DNA of 64,000 nucleotides from Micavibrio sp. UBA6929 (GCA_002448815.1 DKAJ01000009.1:171433-235432), one strand, 5' to 3'; positions 25,245-34,492 are shown, counted from the stretch's first letter. Numbers and translations: made by a program. Notes: generated by a model not told the origin, from the sequence alone.

Positions 25245-27475
25245 GGTAGAAACTTTAACCTAAATGAATTTAAAATAACAATGATTGATGATCCCGACAT
25301 CGCCAACGCCGCGCCCAGTGGCGTTACCATGCCCGCCAAGGCAAAGGGTATCGCTATTACATTATACATCCCCGCCAGTGCAAAATTTTGCTTCACCAGT
25401 GATTGTGTTGTACGCGCCGTTTGATACACATCTGCAATAGGTGAAAAATCATCGCCCATAATAATAATGTCGGCTGCATTTTGCGCCAGATCAATGGCGC
25501 TGCCCGGTGCAATGGAGACATCCGCGCCGCACAAAACGGGGGCATCGTTCATGCCGTCACCAATCATTAAGACATTGGCGCCGTCTTGGTCTTTGAGGCG
25601 CTGCATGATGTCGTATTTTTCGGGCGGTGTTGTTTGGGCGTAATATTCGGTAATGCCGCATGCTTGCGCGACCGTATCCGCGGCTTCTTGGCGGTCGCCT
25701 GTCGCCATAATTGTGCGAATTTTATAGGCGCGCAGACGCGTTAAAACATCCGCGGCGTGCGGCCGTAATTGATCGGTGAAGGTAAAGCGCACAGGTGCGC
25801 GGCCTTCGCGTGCCAACCACAATTCCATATAGGCATCATTGCTCGCGCTGCTTTCGCCGCACCAAGGGCGGCTGCCCAGACGTACGTCCTGACCTTTATA
25901 CGCGGCGGAAATGCCGCGCCCTGCATGCTCGCGCGGATCTGTGATTTCAGGCAACTGGCCATCATAAATATCAACCACGGCCTTGGCCAAAGGATGCGCG
26001 CTATAGGCCGCCAGTGCCGCCGCCAGTGATAAATCCTCGGGCGCATAATCACCTGTTAATTGCGGGCGTCCTAAGGTGAGCGTTCCCGTTTTATCCAGCA
26101 TCACGGCGTTAATCTGCGCCAGCCGTTCAAGCGCATCACCAGATTTCAGTAAAATTCCTTTTCTGATAAGCTTGCTGGACGCGATAACCTGCACCACTGG
26201 CACCGCCAGTCCCAAGGCACACGGACATGTGATGATCAAAACCGTAATTGCAATCATTAAGGCCTCTTGCCAGGGCATGCCGCCGACAAAACACCACCCC
26301 ACAAAGGCAGCCGCCGCCAGCGCATGGACAACGGGCGTATAAAATCGCGCGGCGCGATCGGCCATGCGCACGTAACGGGCGTTGCCTTGCTCGGCCTTTT
26401 CCATCAGGCGAATAATATCGGCCAGCAAGGAATCATCGGCCTCTTTATGAACGCGCAATGTAATGGGCGCTGATAAATTGACCATACCTGCATAAATCAG
26501 ATCACCACTTTGGACGGGCTTAGGGATGGTTTCACCCGTAATCAGGGCTGTATCAACTTCGCTTTGCCCGTCGACAAGATGACCATCAATCGGTGCTTTT
26601 TCCCCTGCGCCAAGGCGTAAGATCATACCTTCTTTCAGGTCTTTCACGGCAATGCGGCGGGTTTTGCCATTATCGATAATGGTCGCAAAGCCGCCAAGTG
26701 TGGCAAGTAAATCGGCGGCGCCTGATCGTGCATGTTTGCGCGCGCGAAAGTCCAGATATCGTCCGATCAATAAAAAGAAAATCAGCATCACGGCTGAATC
26801 AAAATAGACATGCTCGCTATGCGTGATTGTGCCCAGTAAGCTCATCGCGCCGGTAAGCGTTAAGGCAATCGAAATCGGCACATCCATATTGGTTTGCCCC
26901 TTACGCAGCATCGCCAGTGCGGAGCGGAAAAAAGGGCGACCAGAAAATAAAATCGTGGGCAGAGCAATCGCCGCAGAAATCCAGTGCATGAAATTGCGCG
27001 TGGCCTCGCCCATGGTTTCTGCGCTGGTGGACCATAATCCCACCGATAGCAGCATAATATTACCCGCGGCGAAGCCCGCCACGCCCAAGCACATCAGTAA
27101 AAAGCGCTCTTCTGTTTGCAAGGCGCTTTCCTCGGCCGCGCTGTCATAGGGGGTGACCTCGTATCCTAGATCGGTAATGACGTGCACAAGATCATCGGCG
27201 ATGTCCGCCGCGCCGTCCCAGTGCATCATCAACCGCCCTGTCGAGAAATTTAAACGACATTCACGCATATCAGGGCGATTATTAAGGCCGCCTTCAATTT
27301 TTTGAATGCACGCAGCGCAGTGAACGCCGCGCACCATGACATACAAAGACGATGATCCGTCATCATGACGTTTCACCAGCCCATCAAAGCCACCTTGTTC
27401 TATTGGCTGATGAATTTGAGTTGGGTTCGATAGGTCTGATTGGTGTTCCATGTGCTGTGCAGTCTTGCCTTCCAC
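25241..27475 (-). CDS. ccoI: Copper-exporting P-type ATPase for cbb3 oxidase assembly
   Basis: A 744-residue P1B ATPase. A heavy-metal domain carries VHCAACIQKIEGG (Cys53, Cys56). Eight TM helices are predicted, with TCPCALGLAVP near residue 417, DKTGTLT near 460, HAGRGISA and GDGMNDAPVL. The FixI/CcoI group supplies copper to the CcoN binuclear centre. The coordinates use the GTG at 27475 behind AAAGGG; ATG 27451 is an alternative, and both overlap ccoH by more than 50 bases. Confidence 0.93.
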   Translation of the reverse strand: MEGKTAQHMEHQSDLSNPTQIHQPIEQGGFDGLVKRHDDGSSSLYVMVRGVHCAACIQKIEGGLNNRPDMRECRLNFSTGRLMMHWDGAADIADDLVHVITDLGYEVTPYDSAAEESALQTEERFLLMCLGVAGFAAGNIMLLSVGLWSTSAETMGEATRNFMHWISAAIALPTILFSGRPFFRSALAMLRKGQTNMDVPISIALTLTGAMSLLGTITHSEHVYFDSAVMLIFFLLIGRYLDFRARKHARSGAADLLATLGGFATIIDNGKTRRIAVKDLKEGMILRLGAGEKAPIDGHLVDGQSEVDTALITGETIPKPVQSGDLIYAGMVNLSAPITLRVHKEADDSLLADIIRLMEKAEQGNARYVRMADRAARFYTPVVHALAAAAFVGWCFVGGMPWQEALMIAITVLIITCPCALGLAVPVVQVIASSKLIRKGILLKSGDALERLAQINAVMLDKTGTLTLGRPQLTGDYAPEDLSLAAALAAYSAHPLAKAVVDIYDGQLPEITDPREHAGRGISAAYKGQDVRLGSRPWCGESSASNDAYMELWLAREGRAPVRFTFTDQLRPHAADVLTRLRAYKIRTIMATGDRQEAADTVAQACGITEYYAQTTPPEKYDIMQRLKDQDGANVLMIGDGMNDAPVLCGADVSIAPGSAIDLAQNAADIIIMGDDFSPIADVYQTARTTQSLVKQNFALAGMYNVIAIPFALAGMVTPLGAALAMSGSSIIVILNSFRLKFLP

Positions 27476-27912
27476 AATCCCTTTAACGGCAGATCCAGAT
27501 GTGCCGAATATAAACCGCCGCCCTGGTGCGTCAAGGCAATATCAAAATCATAACCATCTTGCACAGGGCGCTGAATGCTGGCCTGAACAGAGGCATCAGT
27601 AATGGGCGCGCCATGCTGATCATTGAGTTGCCATGATAGTGTGCCTTCGTTAAACAGCGCAGTTTCCTGCAAATCAGGTTGACTGCGCGTCTCATCCAGC
27701 AGCGCATTAAAATTCAGGCCGCGTTCATAGGCATGGTCGGTGACAACGCCTGTCTGTGTGCTGACCGCCATATACACAAAGAACCCGTCTAAAATCGCGA
27801 TCACGACAAAGAAAATCACAAAGTAAAAGGGAATCCATTTATCTTTGGGATGCGGTTTTCCTGCGCCGTCGACAGAGGCATTACTTACGCTTGGTGATGA
27901 ATTTTGCGTCAT
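27400..27912 (-). CDS. ccoH: cbb3 oxidase assembly protein CcoH (FixH family)
   Basis: About 170 residues. One TM helix (WIPFYFVIFFVVIAILDGFFVYMAV) is followed by a periplasmic beta-rich domain with GLNFNALL and GLWKARL, matching FixH. The start at 27912 was chosen because upstream codons belong to the end of ccoG, which it overlaps by about 32 bases. It acts with CcoI in copper delivery and assembly. Confidence 0.88.
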   Translation of the reverse strand: MTQNSSPSVSNASVDGAGKPHPKDKWIPFYFVIFFVVIAILDGFFVYMAVSTQTGVVTDHAYERGLNFNALLDETRSQPDLQETALFNEGTLSWQLNDQHGAPITDASVQASIQRPVQDGYDFDIALTHQGGGLYSAHLDLPLKGLWKARLHSTWNTNQTYRTQLKFISQ

Positions 27913-29323
27913 AGGTATCGCGAACCTCCTGATCATGATCTTCTAATGTGAAGACTATATCACGCGGAGCATCTGGGTCTACATTGCTGCGGATATTTAT
28001 GTGATACGAACTTACACTATCGGCAGGAACATACAAACTATCTGCGTCAATATCACCGGCGGCGCTGACATCAATTTGCGCATCGGGCAGGCCATCAACG
28101 CTGAGGTGGTAAAGTTTATGATCATGCGTTTTATTCAAAATCTTAATTGTATATCCATTGCGAATTTCACCGCTGGAAAGCTGCACAAATAAAGGGTTGC
28201 GATCATGCAAAACATGCAGCTCAACCGGCGCGCGTGACAGCAACGCATACAGCATCAATCCGCCAACAAAGCAAAGCAGCGCGCCATAATAAATGGTGCG
28301 AATGCGGAAGAATTTAAATTTCTCTTCGCCGCCTTTAACCTTGGCTGCCATATGGTTTGCCGTGTCATAGCGCACTAATCCGCGCGGACGGCCAACTTTG
28401 TCCATGATGTTGTTACATGCATCAACGCATAATCCGCAGGCAATACATTCCATTTGCAAGCCATCGCGAATATCAATGCCTGTCGGGCATACCTGAACGC
28501 AGGCCGTACAATCAATACAATCACCGCGATTGTCCCAGCTCTCGCCTTTTTTGTGTTTGCCGCGTGTTTCGCCGCGCTCGCTGTCATAGCCGATAATCAG
28601 TGTATCTTTATCAAACATCGCCGATTGAAAACGCGCATAAGGGCACATATAGGTGCACACTTGTTCGCGCGCGAAACCTGCCATCAAATATGTACTAAAG
28701 GTCAGTGATAAAATGAAAATCATCACAGTTGAGGACACATCAAATTCAAAGAAGCTTTTGACCAGTGTCGGCGCATCATTGAAATATAAAACAAATGAAC
28801 CAGCCGTTGCCCACGCGATCGCCAGCCAAATCAAATGCGTGACGGTCAGCTTATAAAACTTTTCCCAAGTCCATGGGCCTTGTTGCAATTTTTTGCGGGC
28901 GTTGCGGTCACCTTGGATAATGCGCTCAACCCAGACAAATAAATCTGTCCAAACCGTTTGCGGGCAGGCATAACCGCACCAAACGCGCCCCAGCATACTT
29001 GTGATAAAAAACAGAGCAATCGCCGCCAGAATAAGAACGCCAGTTAAAATGAAGACTTCTTGTGGCCAGATTTCAATCCAAAACCAATAGGCACGCCGCG
29101 CAGGTAGGTCAATTAAAACCGCTTGATCTGGCAGGCCGGGGCCGCGTTCCCACCGCAGAAAGGGCACGCAATAATAGATGCCCAGCAAGACGATCATCGC
29201 CGCCCACTTTAATTTACGGTATTGCCCCCAAACACGCTTGGGGAAGACTTTTTCCTGCTTGGCGAAATAACCAAGCAGGGATTGATTATCAGTGGTTGGC
29301 TGGTTTGATTGCTTCTTGCTCAT
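27881..29323 (-). CDS. ccoG: cbb3 oxidase accessory ferredoxin-like protein CcoG
   Basis: About 480 residues. Five or more TM helices include GRVWCGYACPQTVW near residue 115. Two 4Fe-4S motifs follow, CIDCTACVQVCPTGIDIR and CIACGLCVDACNNIM, and then a C-terminal Ig-like FixG domain. CcoG is a cupric reductase in cbb3 assembly. ATG 29323 is preferred to the GTG at 29344, though both overlap the ccoP end. Confidence 0.93.
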   Translation of the reverse strand: MSKKQSNQPTTDNQSLLGYFAKQEKVFPKRVWGQYRKLKWAAMIVLLGIYYCVPFLRWERGPGLPDQAVLIDLPARRAYWFWIEIWPQEVFILTGVLILAAIALFFITSMLGRVWCGYACPQTVWTDLFVWVERIIQGDRNARKKLQQGPWTWEKFYKLTVTHLIWLAIAWATAGSFVLYFNDAPTLVKSFFEFDVSSTVMIFILSLTFSTYLMAGFAREQVCTYMCPYARFQSAMFDKDTLIIGYDSERGETRGKHKKGESWDNRGDCIDCTACVQVCPTGIDIRDGLQMECIACGLCVDACNNIMDKVGRPRGLVRYDTANHMAAKVKGGEEKFKFFRIRTIYYGALLCFVGGLMLYALLSRAPVELHVLHDRNPLFVQLSSGEIRNGYTIKILNKTHDHKLYHLSVDGLPDAQIDVSAAGDIDADSLYVPADSVSSYHINIRSNVDPDAPRDIVFTLEDHDQEVRDTYDAKFITKRK

Positions 29324-30215
29324 CGTTAGACACACTTTCCTCACCGCCGCCTAATTGGTGCAGATAAACGGTCAGCTGCTTGATTGTATTTTCATCAAGA
29401 CGGCCGCCCCACGCAGGCATCATCCCTGCGCGCGCGTAGTAGACGGTTTCATAAACGGTGGCATGATCGCCGCCGTAAAGCCAGATTTTGTCGGTTAGGT
29501 TCGGCGCGCCAAATTCACGCAGACCTTTACCGTCAGTGCCGTGGCAAGATGCACATTGTTGCTGGAAGATCTCTGCGCCAGCGCCGTGAGCATCGCCGTG
29601 ATGTTCATCGCCAGACAGGCCAAGAACGTAATCAACAACGGCATTAATTTCTTGTGCGTTCAGCAAGCCATCCTTACCAAATGCAGGCATTTGTGACATG
29701 CGTGTGTCCCAGTTATCTGCGCGAATACCATATTCCAATGTTTGGTGAATATCGCTCAGACGGCCGCCCCACAGCCAGTCATCATCATTCAAGTTCGGAT
29801 AACCTTTTGCACCTTCTGCGCCTGTTCCGTGACATGTCGCGCAATTATCCTTAAAGGCAGATGCACCGCCTGCAACCGCAAAAGCATAAAGCTCAGGATC
29901 GTTGACGATTTGCTCAAGCGAAGCCTCTTCAAAGCGCTCAAGATACGCGGCCTGACGTGCAACGATTTCGGCCTGACTTTCGGCAAGCTCTTTATACTGA
30001 GTATAGCCGCTTGTTCCTTCGGTTGCGCCGCCTGGCACTGGCCATGCAGGATAAATAACAAAGTACCAGATCGACCAAACAATACTGATTAACCAAACCC
30101 ATACCCACCAACGTGGCAAAGGATTGTTTAGCTCTTGCAGGCCATCCCATTCGTGACCAGTGGTTTCTACGCCGCTGACTTCATCAATTTCTGGTTTGTG
30201 TTTATCGTCACTCAT
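29289..30215 (-). CDS. ccoP: cbb3 cytochrome c oxidase subunit III, dihaem
   Basis: A 308-residue protein. An N-terminal segment including NPLPRWWVW and one TM helix (WLISIVWSIWYFVIYPAW) is followed by two cytochrome c domains with CATCHG and CASCHG haem-binding motifs and axial methionines in MSQMPAFG and MMPAWGG. It passes electrons to CcoO/CcoN. Its ATG shares the A of the ccoQ stop. Confidence 0.95.
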   Translation of the reverse strand: MSDDKHKPEIDEVSGVETTGHEWDGLQELNNPLPRWWVWVWLISIVWSIWYFVIYPAWPVPGGATEGTSGYTQYKELAESQAEIVARQAAYLERFEEASLEQIVNDPELYAFAVAGGASAFKDNCATCHGTGAEGAKGYPNLNDDDWLWGGRLSDIHQTLEYGIRADNWDTRMSQMPAFGKDGLLNAQEINAVVDYVLGLSGDEHHGDAHGAGAEIFQQQCASCHGTDGKGLREFGAPNLTDKIWLYGGDHATVYETVYYARAGMMPAWGGRLDENTIKQLTVYLHQLGGGEESVSNDEQEAIKPANH

Positions 30216-30367
30216 TATTCTTTCTCCTCGAGCGGAATACGCGCGTCTTGACTATATTTCTTTTTAGACCCCGGTCTAAATACCCATAAAACTACGCCAA
30301 CAAAAAAGACAAAAAAGAACAGTAATCCTGTCATTCCTGCGGCACTGCTGGCGAAGAGTTCTTTCAT
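30215..30367 (-). CDS. ccoQ: cbb3 oxidase small subunit CcoQ
   Basis: A 50-residue single-TM protein, MKELFASSAAGMTGLLFFFV onward with WVFRPGSKKKY just after the helix, which is the CcoQ/FixQ hallmark. The start overlaps the ccoO stop (ATGA) and the stop overlaps the ccoP ATG (TAATG). AGGAG near the end serves ccoP. Confidence 0.93.
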   Translation of the reverse strand: MKELFASSAAGMTGLLFFFVFFVGVVLWVFRPGSKKKYSQDARIPLEEKE

Positions 30368-31104
30368 TGTGCACCACCTTCAACATTTTTCGCAGCGTCA
30401 AAATCAACCATAGTGCCCAAGACCTGAAGATAGGCAATTAAGGCATCCATTTCTGAAATCATGTGTGGCTGACCATCGAAATCACGGGCGATAACTTTAT
30501 CGCCGTAACGCGCGATCAGGCCTTCTGTGTCAGTGCGTGCTTCGCCAGTTGCCTGTGCTTTTGCATCTTTTTCGGCCCATTCGATCATTTCATCGCTGTA
30601 AGGAACGCCAACGACGCTCAGAGCTTTTAAATGTTTAGGCAAGTCATGAAGCTTCGCGCCATTTTTCATCAAAAAGCCATAAGATGGCATAATTGATTCA
30701 GGAACCAGATCACGTGGCTCGATCATGTGGGCAACATGCCATGCATCGGAATATTTTCCGCCAACGCGCGCCAGGTCAGGGCCAGTACGCTTTGATCCCC
30801 ACTGGAATGGGTGGTCGTACATGCTTTCGGCTGCCAAAGAATAGTGACCGTAACGCACAACTTCATCACGCAAAGGGCGGATCTGTTGCGAGTGACAGTT
30901 ATAACATCCCTCGCGCAGGTAAATGTTATATCCCGCCAGTTCAAGCGGCGTATAAGGACGCACACCTTCAACAGGTTCGATCACAGTTTCCTTGCGGAAC
31001 AAGGGAAGGATTTCAACAATCCCGCCGATGGACACGACGATAATGACAAAGGCCAGTAACAGCAGTGAATTTTTTTCTAAAGTTTCGTGTGTAAAGCGGC
31101 TCAT
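30364..31104 (-). CDS. ccoO: cbb3 cytochrome c oxidase subunit II, monohaem
   Basis: A 246-residue protein with an N-terminal TM anchor (LLLLAFVIIVVSIGGIVEI) and a haem-c motif GCYNCHSQQIRPL near residue 67. Axial Met candidates lie in PESIMPSYGFL. Characteristic CcoO segments are GHYSLAAESMYDHPFQWGSK and GPDLARVGGKYSD. It overlaps ccoN by four bases. Confidence 0.95.
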   Translation of the reverse strand: MSRFTHETLEKNSLLLLAFVIIVVSIGGIVEILPLFRKETVIEPVEGVRPYTPLELAGYNIYLREGCYNCHSQQIRPLRDEVVRYGHYSLAAESMYDHPFQWGSKRTGPDLARVGGKYSDAWHVAHMIEPRDLVPESIMPSYGFLMKNGAKLHDLPKHLKALSVVGVPYSDEMIEWAEKDAKAQATGEARTDTEGLIARYGDKVIARDFDGQPHMISEMDALIAYLQVLGTMVDFDAAKNVEGGAQ

Positions 31105-32543
31105 GCTGCAGCTCCTTGTTGTTGTGTGTCTTCTTTAGGATTGACGTCACCGCGAATAGTGCGCCAGAAATTGTAAACCATGATCAATGAGCCGCTTAGG
31201 TACAGCACACCACCAAGCGCGCGGATGATGTAAAATGGTTTCATCGCCATCACTGTTTCAACGAACGAGTATGACAAGAAGCCCATATCATCATAAGAAC
31301 GCCACATCAGACCTTGCATGATCCCAGACACCCACATCGCCGCGATATAGCAAACAATACCGATTGTCGCGATCCATAGGTGAAGTGAAACCAACTTAGT
31401 TGAGTACAGCTTCTCGCGGCCCCATAGGCGTGGCACAAGATAGTAAAGCGCACCAAACGAGATAAATCCAACCCAGCCAAGCGCACCAGAGTGTACGTGA
31501 CCAATTGTCCAGTCAGTATAGTGTGACAAAGAGTTCACTGCGCGGATTGACATGAGTGGGCCTTCAAATGTGCTCATCCCATAAAACGCAACCGCAATAA
31601 TCATGAACTGCAATACTGGGCTTTCGCGCAGACGATGCCACGCACCAGACAATGTCATCACACCATTAATCATACCACCCCAAGACGGCATCCACAGCAT
31701 AATAGAAAATGTCATGCCAAGTGTTTGCGCCCAGTCAGGCAAAGCAGTGTAGTGCAAGTGGTGAGGGCCAGCCCAAATATAGATAAAGATAAGTGACCAG
31801 AAGTGTACGATTGACAAACGGTACGAATAAACAGGGCGCTGTGCTTCTTTGGGAACGAAGTAGTACATCATACCAAGGAAGCCGGCAGTCAAGAAAAAGC
31901 CAACGGCGTTGTGACCATACCACCACTGGATCATCGCGCTTTGTACGCCCGCCGCGACCGAGTAACTCTTCGCGCCAGTGAAATCAACAGGCAATGAAAT
32001 GTTGTTACCAAGGTGCAAAACAGCAACCGTAATAATAAAGGCCAAGTAGAACCAGTTCGCAACATAGAGGTGCTTCTCGCGGCGTTTAATCACAGTAACC
32101 AAGTAAACCAGCAAGTAACATACCCAAACAATTGTCAGCCACAAATCAGCGTACCACTCAGGCTCGGCATATTCTTTACCTTGCGTAACGCCCGTTACGT
32201 AACCAAGCGCGGCAATCACGATAAAGGCCTGATAACCCCAGAACGTAAACATCGCCATGCCATCATTCCAAAGGCGAACGCCGCAGGTGCGCTGCACGAC
32301 ATAGTAACTGGTTGCAAACAGCGCGTTACCACCAAAGGCAAAAATAACAGCCGATGTATGCAATGGACGCAAGCGACCAAAGTTTAAATAAGGTTCGATA
32401 TTCAAATCAGGAAAGGCCATTTGCAAGGCAATAAAGACCCCGGCTAAAAATCCGACAACGCCCCAAAAAATGGTAGCCAGCGTAAAGAGCCGCACAACGT
32501 CATAATTATAATTCGGGGATGTTTTTACTGTATCCGATGTCAT
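31101..32543 (-). CDS. ccoN: cbb3 cytochrome c oxidase subunit I
   Basis: A 480-residue, 12-helix catalytic subunit. Haem b and b3 and CuB ligands are visible: RPLHTSAVIFAFGGNAL, QWWYGHNAVGFFLTAGFLG (with the CuB His and the cross-linked Tyr region), WAGPHHLHYTALPDW and IGHVHSGALGWVGF. It reduces oxygen to water with high affinity and pumps protons. It lies 25 bases after a TauE/SafE-like gene on the same strand and has no obvious promoter of its own, so it is probably read from the promoter near 33344. Confidence 0.96.
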   Translation of the reverse strand: MTSDTVKTSPNYNYDVVRLFTLATIFWGVVGFLAGVFIALQMAFPDLNIEPYLNFGRLRPLHTSAVIFAFGGNALFATSYYVVQRTCGVRLWNDGMAMFTFWGYQAFIVIAALGYVTGVTQGKEYAEPEWYADLWLTIVWVCYLLVYLVTVIKRREKHLYVANWFYLAFIITVAVLHLGNNISLPVDFTGAKSYSVAAGVQSAMIQWWYGHNAVGFFLTAGFLGMMYYFVPKEAQRPVYSYRLSIVHFWSLIFIYIWAGPHHLHYTALPDWAQTLGMTFSIMLWMPSWGGMINGVMTLSGAWHRLRESPVLQFMIIAVAFYGMSTFEGPLMSIRAVNSLSHYTDWTIGHVHSGALGWVGFISFGALYYLVPRLWGREKLYSTKLVSLHLWIATIGIVCYIAAMWVSGIMQGLMWRSYDDMGFLSYSFVETVMAMKPFYIIRALGGVLYLSGSLIMVYNFWRTIRGDVNPKEDTQQQGAAA

Positions 32544-32568
32544 TGTTCTTTCCTTTTAAAATCCCTTT

Positions 32569-33282
32569 TTAAAAAACCAGTGTTCCCGCAAGAACAAACA
32601 GCCAAATACCGCTCAGCGCCATTGCGCCTTGCTTGATATAGGCGCTTGCGCGCGGGAATTTATTTTGAAGACTGCTAGCGCCAAGCGCCACCATGATTAA
32701 AGCAGGCATAGTGCCAAAAGTAAACGCGCTCATCGCGATGGCGGCATCAAAAATGCTTGGCGCGCTGGCCGCCGCCATCAGCGCCGCCATCACCAAACCG
32801 CAGGGCATAAAACCAAGCAAAACGCCCATGCTATAGCGTTTAACAGGGGTTTGATCGTTTGATAAATGCTCCATCATACGGTTCATAAATGCATAAGGCA
32901 GACGCAAACGAACGCGCGCGGCCCATGGAAAAATACGCGCCAGTTGTGGAAAGGCCGTGACAAAAAACAAGACCCCCGCCAGCATCAATAACGGTGCTGC
33001 GATCAGGCCTTTCATGTCTGAATATAAGAAGGCTAAATTCACGAAACCGTTCAAGGCAATGGCCATGGCAACATAGGTTGTCATGCGCCCTAAATGATAC
33101 GGCAGTAAAAGTGATTTTTTTGTGCGCGTTAATGTTGTGCCACCTTGGGGTGCCTGCGCAATGACAAAGGGCGAACACATACCGGCGCAATGCGTCACGC
33201 CGCCCACAAGGCCGCCTAAAAATAGACTAGCAGGCAGGCCGTAAGACGTGCTGAAATCATGTATGCATTGTGCGATATACAT
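32569..33282 (-). CDS. TauE/SafE-like membrane protein linked to cbb3 oxidase
   Basis: About 237 residues with six TM helices. LGGLVGGVTHCAGMCSPFV at the N terminus and LLGFMPCGLVMAALMAA later are the paired motifs of the sulfite exporter TauE/SafE (UreH-like, cytochrome-c-biogenesis TM region 2) family. The cysteines and a His suggest metal handling, and homologues lie near cbb3 genes in many bacteria, so a role in copper supply is inferred. The ATG at 33282 has AGGG nearby; the frame extends to 33357, into the FNR site, which argues against the longer start. Confidence 0.8.
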   Translation of the reverse strand: MYIAQCIHDFSTSYGLPASLFLGGLVGGVTHCAGMCSPFVIAQAPQGGTTLTRTKKSLLLPYHLGRMTTYVAMAIALNGFVNLAFLYSDMKGLIAAPLLMLAGVLFFVTAFPQLARIFPWAARVRLRLPYAFMNRMMEHLSNDQTPVKRYSMGVLLGFMPCGLVMAALMAAASAPSIFDAAIAMSAFTFGTMPALIMVALGASSLQNKFPRASAYIKQGAMALSGIWLFVLAGTLVF

Positions 33283-33343
33283 ATGAAACCCTAAATTACT
33301 TTGTATAGCCCCTGTATTTTCGGAAATTTCGAAGGATTGCTCC

Positions 33344-33357
33344 TTGACCGATGTCAA
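33344..33357. promoter_or_regulatory. FNR/FixK-type operator between the regulator and cbb3 operon
   Basis: A perfect inverted repeat TTGAC-CGAT-GTCAA lying between the divergent TauE/SafE-cbb3 operon and the Crp/Fnr gene. On the plus strand its first half doubles as a -35 (TTGACC, with TAAATA at 33368-33373), so the regulator may repress its own gene. On the minus strand it could activate the cbb3 operon. Confidence 0.75.
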
Positions 33358-33393
33358 TTGAGTGGACTAAATAAAGTAACCTCAAGAGGGACC

Positions 33394-34116
33394 ATGTCAG
33401 AAAACGTCGAATTTTTAAAGACTAACGCCTTATTTAAAAACGCATCGCCGCAGTTTTTAAAAGACGCGTCGGCTGCGATTTCGGTAAAACGTTTTGACAA
33501 AAACTTTGTCTTTTTCATCAATAGCGACGAAGCACAATCATTTTATTTTATCAAACAAGGCTGGGTAAAGCTGTTCCGCGAAACGCTGGACGGGTCGCAG
33601 GCTATTGTCGACATTTGCACAGGTGGTCATATTTTTGGCGAAACGGCCATTTTTGAAAATAACCAATACCCCTACAGCGCCGAAGCTGTCGAGCCATGCG
33701 AAATTGCAACTATTCCATTGGATCTTTTGAAAACAGAAATTGAAACCAATAATAAATTCGCGCTGGATATGATGGGGTCGATGGCACGTTACCGCCGCCA
33801 ACAAGACCGCGAAATTGAACACCGCGCCTTGCAAAATGCACCGCAGCGCATCGGATGCTTTTTATTGCGCCTAGCCGACCAAACGGCCGATGGCGGTGTA
33901 ACGATTCAATTGCCATACGATAAAATGCTGGTCGCATCGCGTCTTGGCATGCAGCCCGAAACATTTTCGCGTGCGCTGAATAAGCTCAAAGAAAAAACAG
34001 GCATGGAAATTAAGGGCGGAACGATTAAACTTGATGATCTTGAAAAGCTGACTGATTTTTCATGTTCTGCATGCTCTTCATCATTCCCATGTAATGATTT
34101 GCAATCGTGTAAATAG
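33394..34116 (+). CDS. Crp/Fnr family regulator with a C-terminal cysteine cluster
   Basis: A 240-residue protein. A cyclic-nucleotide-type beta-roll (FFINSDEAQSFYFIKQGWVKLF, GGHIFGETAIF), a dimerisation helix and an HTH_Crp domain whose recognition segment GMQPETFSRALNKLKE has the E-x-x-S-R pattern that reads TTGA half-sites. Unlike E. coli FNR it has no N-terminal cysteines. Instead the last 17 residues hold Cys224, Cys227, Cys233 and Cys239 (C-x2-C-x5-C-x5-C), a pattern like the FNR iron-sulfur ligands and like the C-terminal cluster of Bacillus Fnr. Cys102 lies in the beta-roll near where FNR has its fourth ligand, though Cys there is common. The ATG follows AGAGGGACC. It probably controls cbb3, hemN and ompW. 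Confidence 0.88.
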   Translation: MSENVEFLKTNALFKNASPQFLKDASAAISVKRFDKNFVFFINSDEAQSFYFIKQGWVKLFRETLDGSQAIVDICTGGHIFGETAIFENNQYPYSAEAVEPCEIATIPLDLLKTEIETNNKFALDMMGSMARYRRQQDREIEHRALQNAPQRIGCFLLRLADQTADGGVTIQLPYDKMLVASRLGMQPETFSRALNKLKEKTGMEIKGGTIKLDDLEKLTDFSCSACSSSFPCNDLQSCK

Positions 34117-34135
34117 TAAACAATTGGCGCACGCG

Positions 34136-34492
34136 TTATTCGCTGACCCATCCCCAATCAAGCATCGCCGGATTTTGAATGTAATGTTCTGGGGCGCGCA
34201 TAACCTTTTGCAAATAATCATAGGTAATATCCCACTTTTTATCGCACTGGCAATCCTCGCACGCATCATGGGGTTTGACATGCAGCCCCTCATGATCCAG
34301 CGTCATCGCATAGGATAGCGGTTGTGCCGCGCCGATGATATTGACCTCTATCACTTTGCCGCATTCGTGACGCTGAGCCGCGTCAAAAATTTGCTTGAAA
34401 GGAAATCGTTCACGGTTAGAAGCCATCGCGCGGTTACAGATATTCAGATATCTAATCATGATTGTGTTATCTATGGGCGCATTTCCAGTCAT
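34136..34492 (-). CDS. Hypothetical protein
   Basis: Not recognised. From the ATG at 34492 it encodes about 118 residues with no signal peptide or TM segment. CEDCQCDKKW is a Cys-rich motif that could bind metal, and YDYLQKVMRAPEHYIQ is helical. It ends 20 bases from the convergent Crp/Fnr gene. The start is uncertain: ATG 34459 or TTG 34540 are also in frame and none has a clear ribosome-binding site. Confidence 0.55.
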   Translation of the reverse strand: MTGNAPIDNTIMIRYLNICNRAMASNRERFPFKQIFDAAQRHECGKVIEVNIIGAAQPLSYAMTLDHEGLHVKPHDACEDCQCDKKWDITYDYLQKVMRAPEHYIQNPAMLDWGWVSE

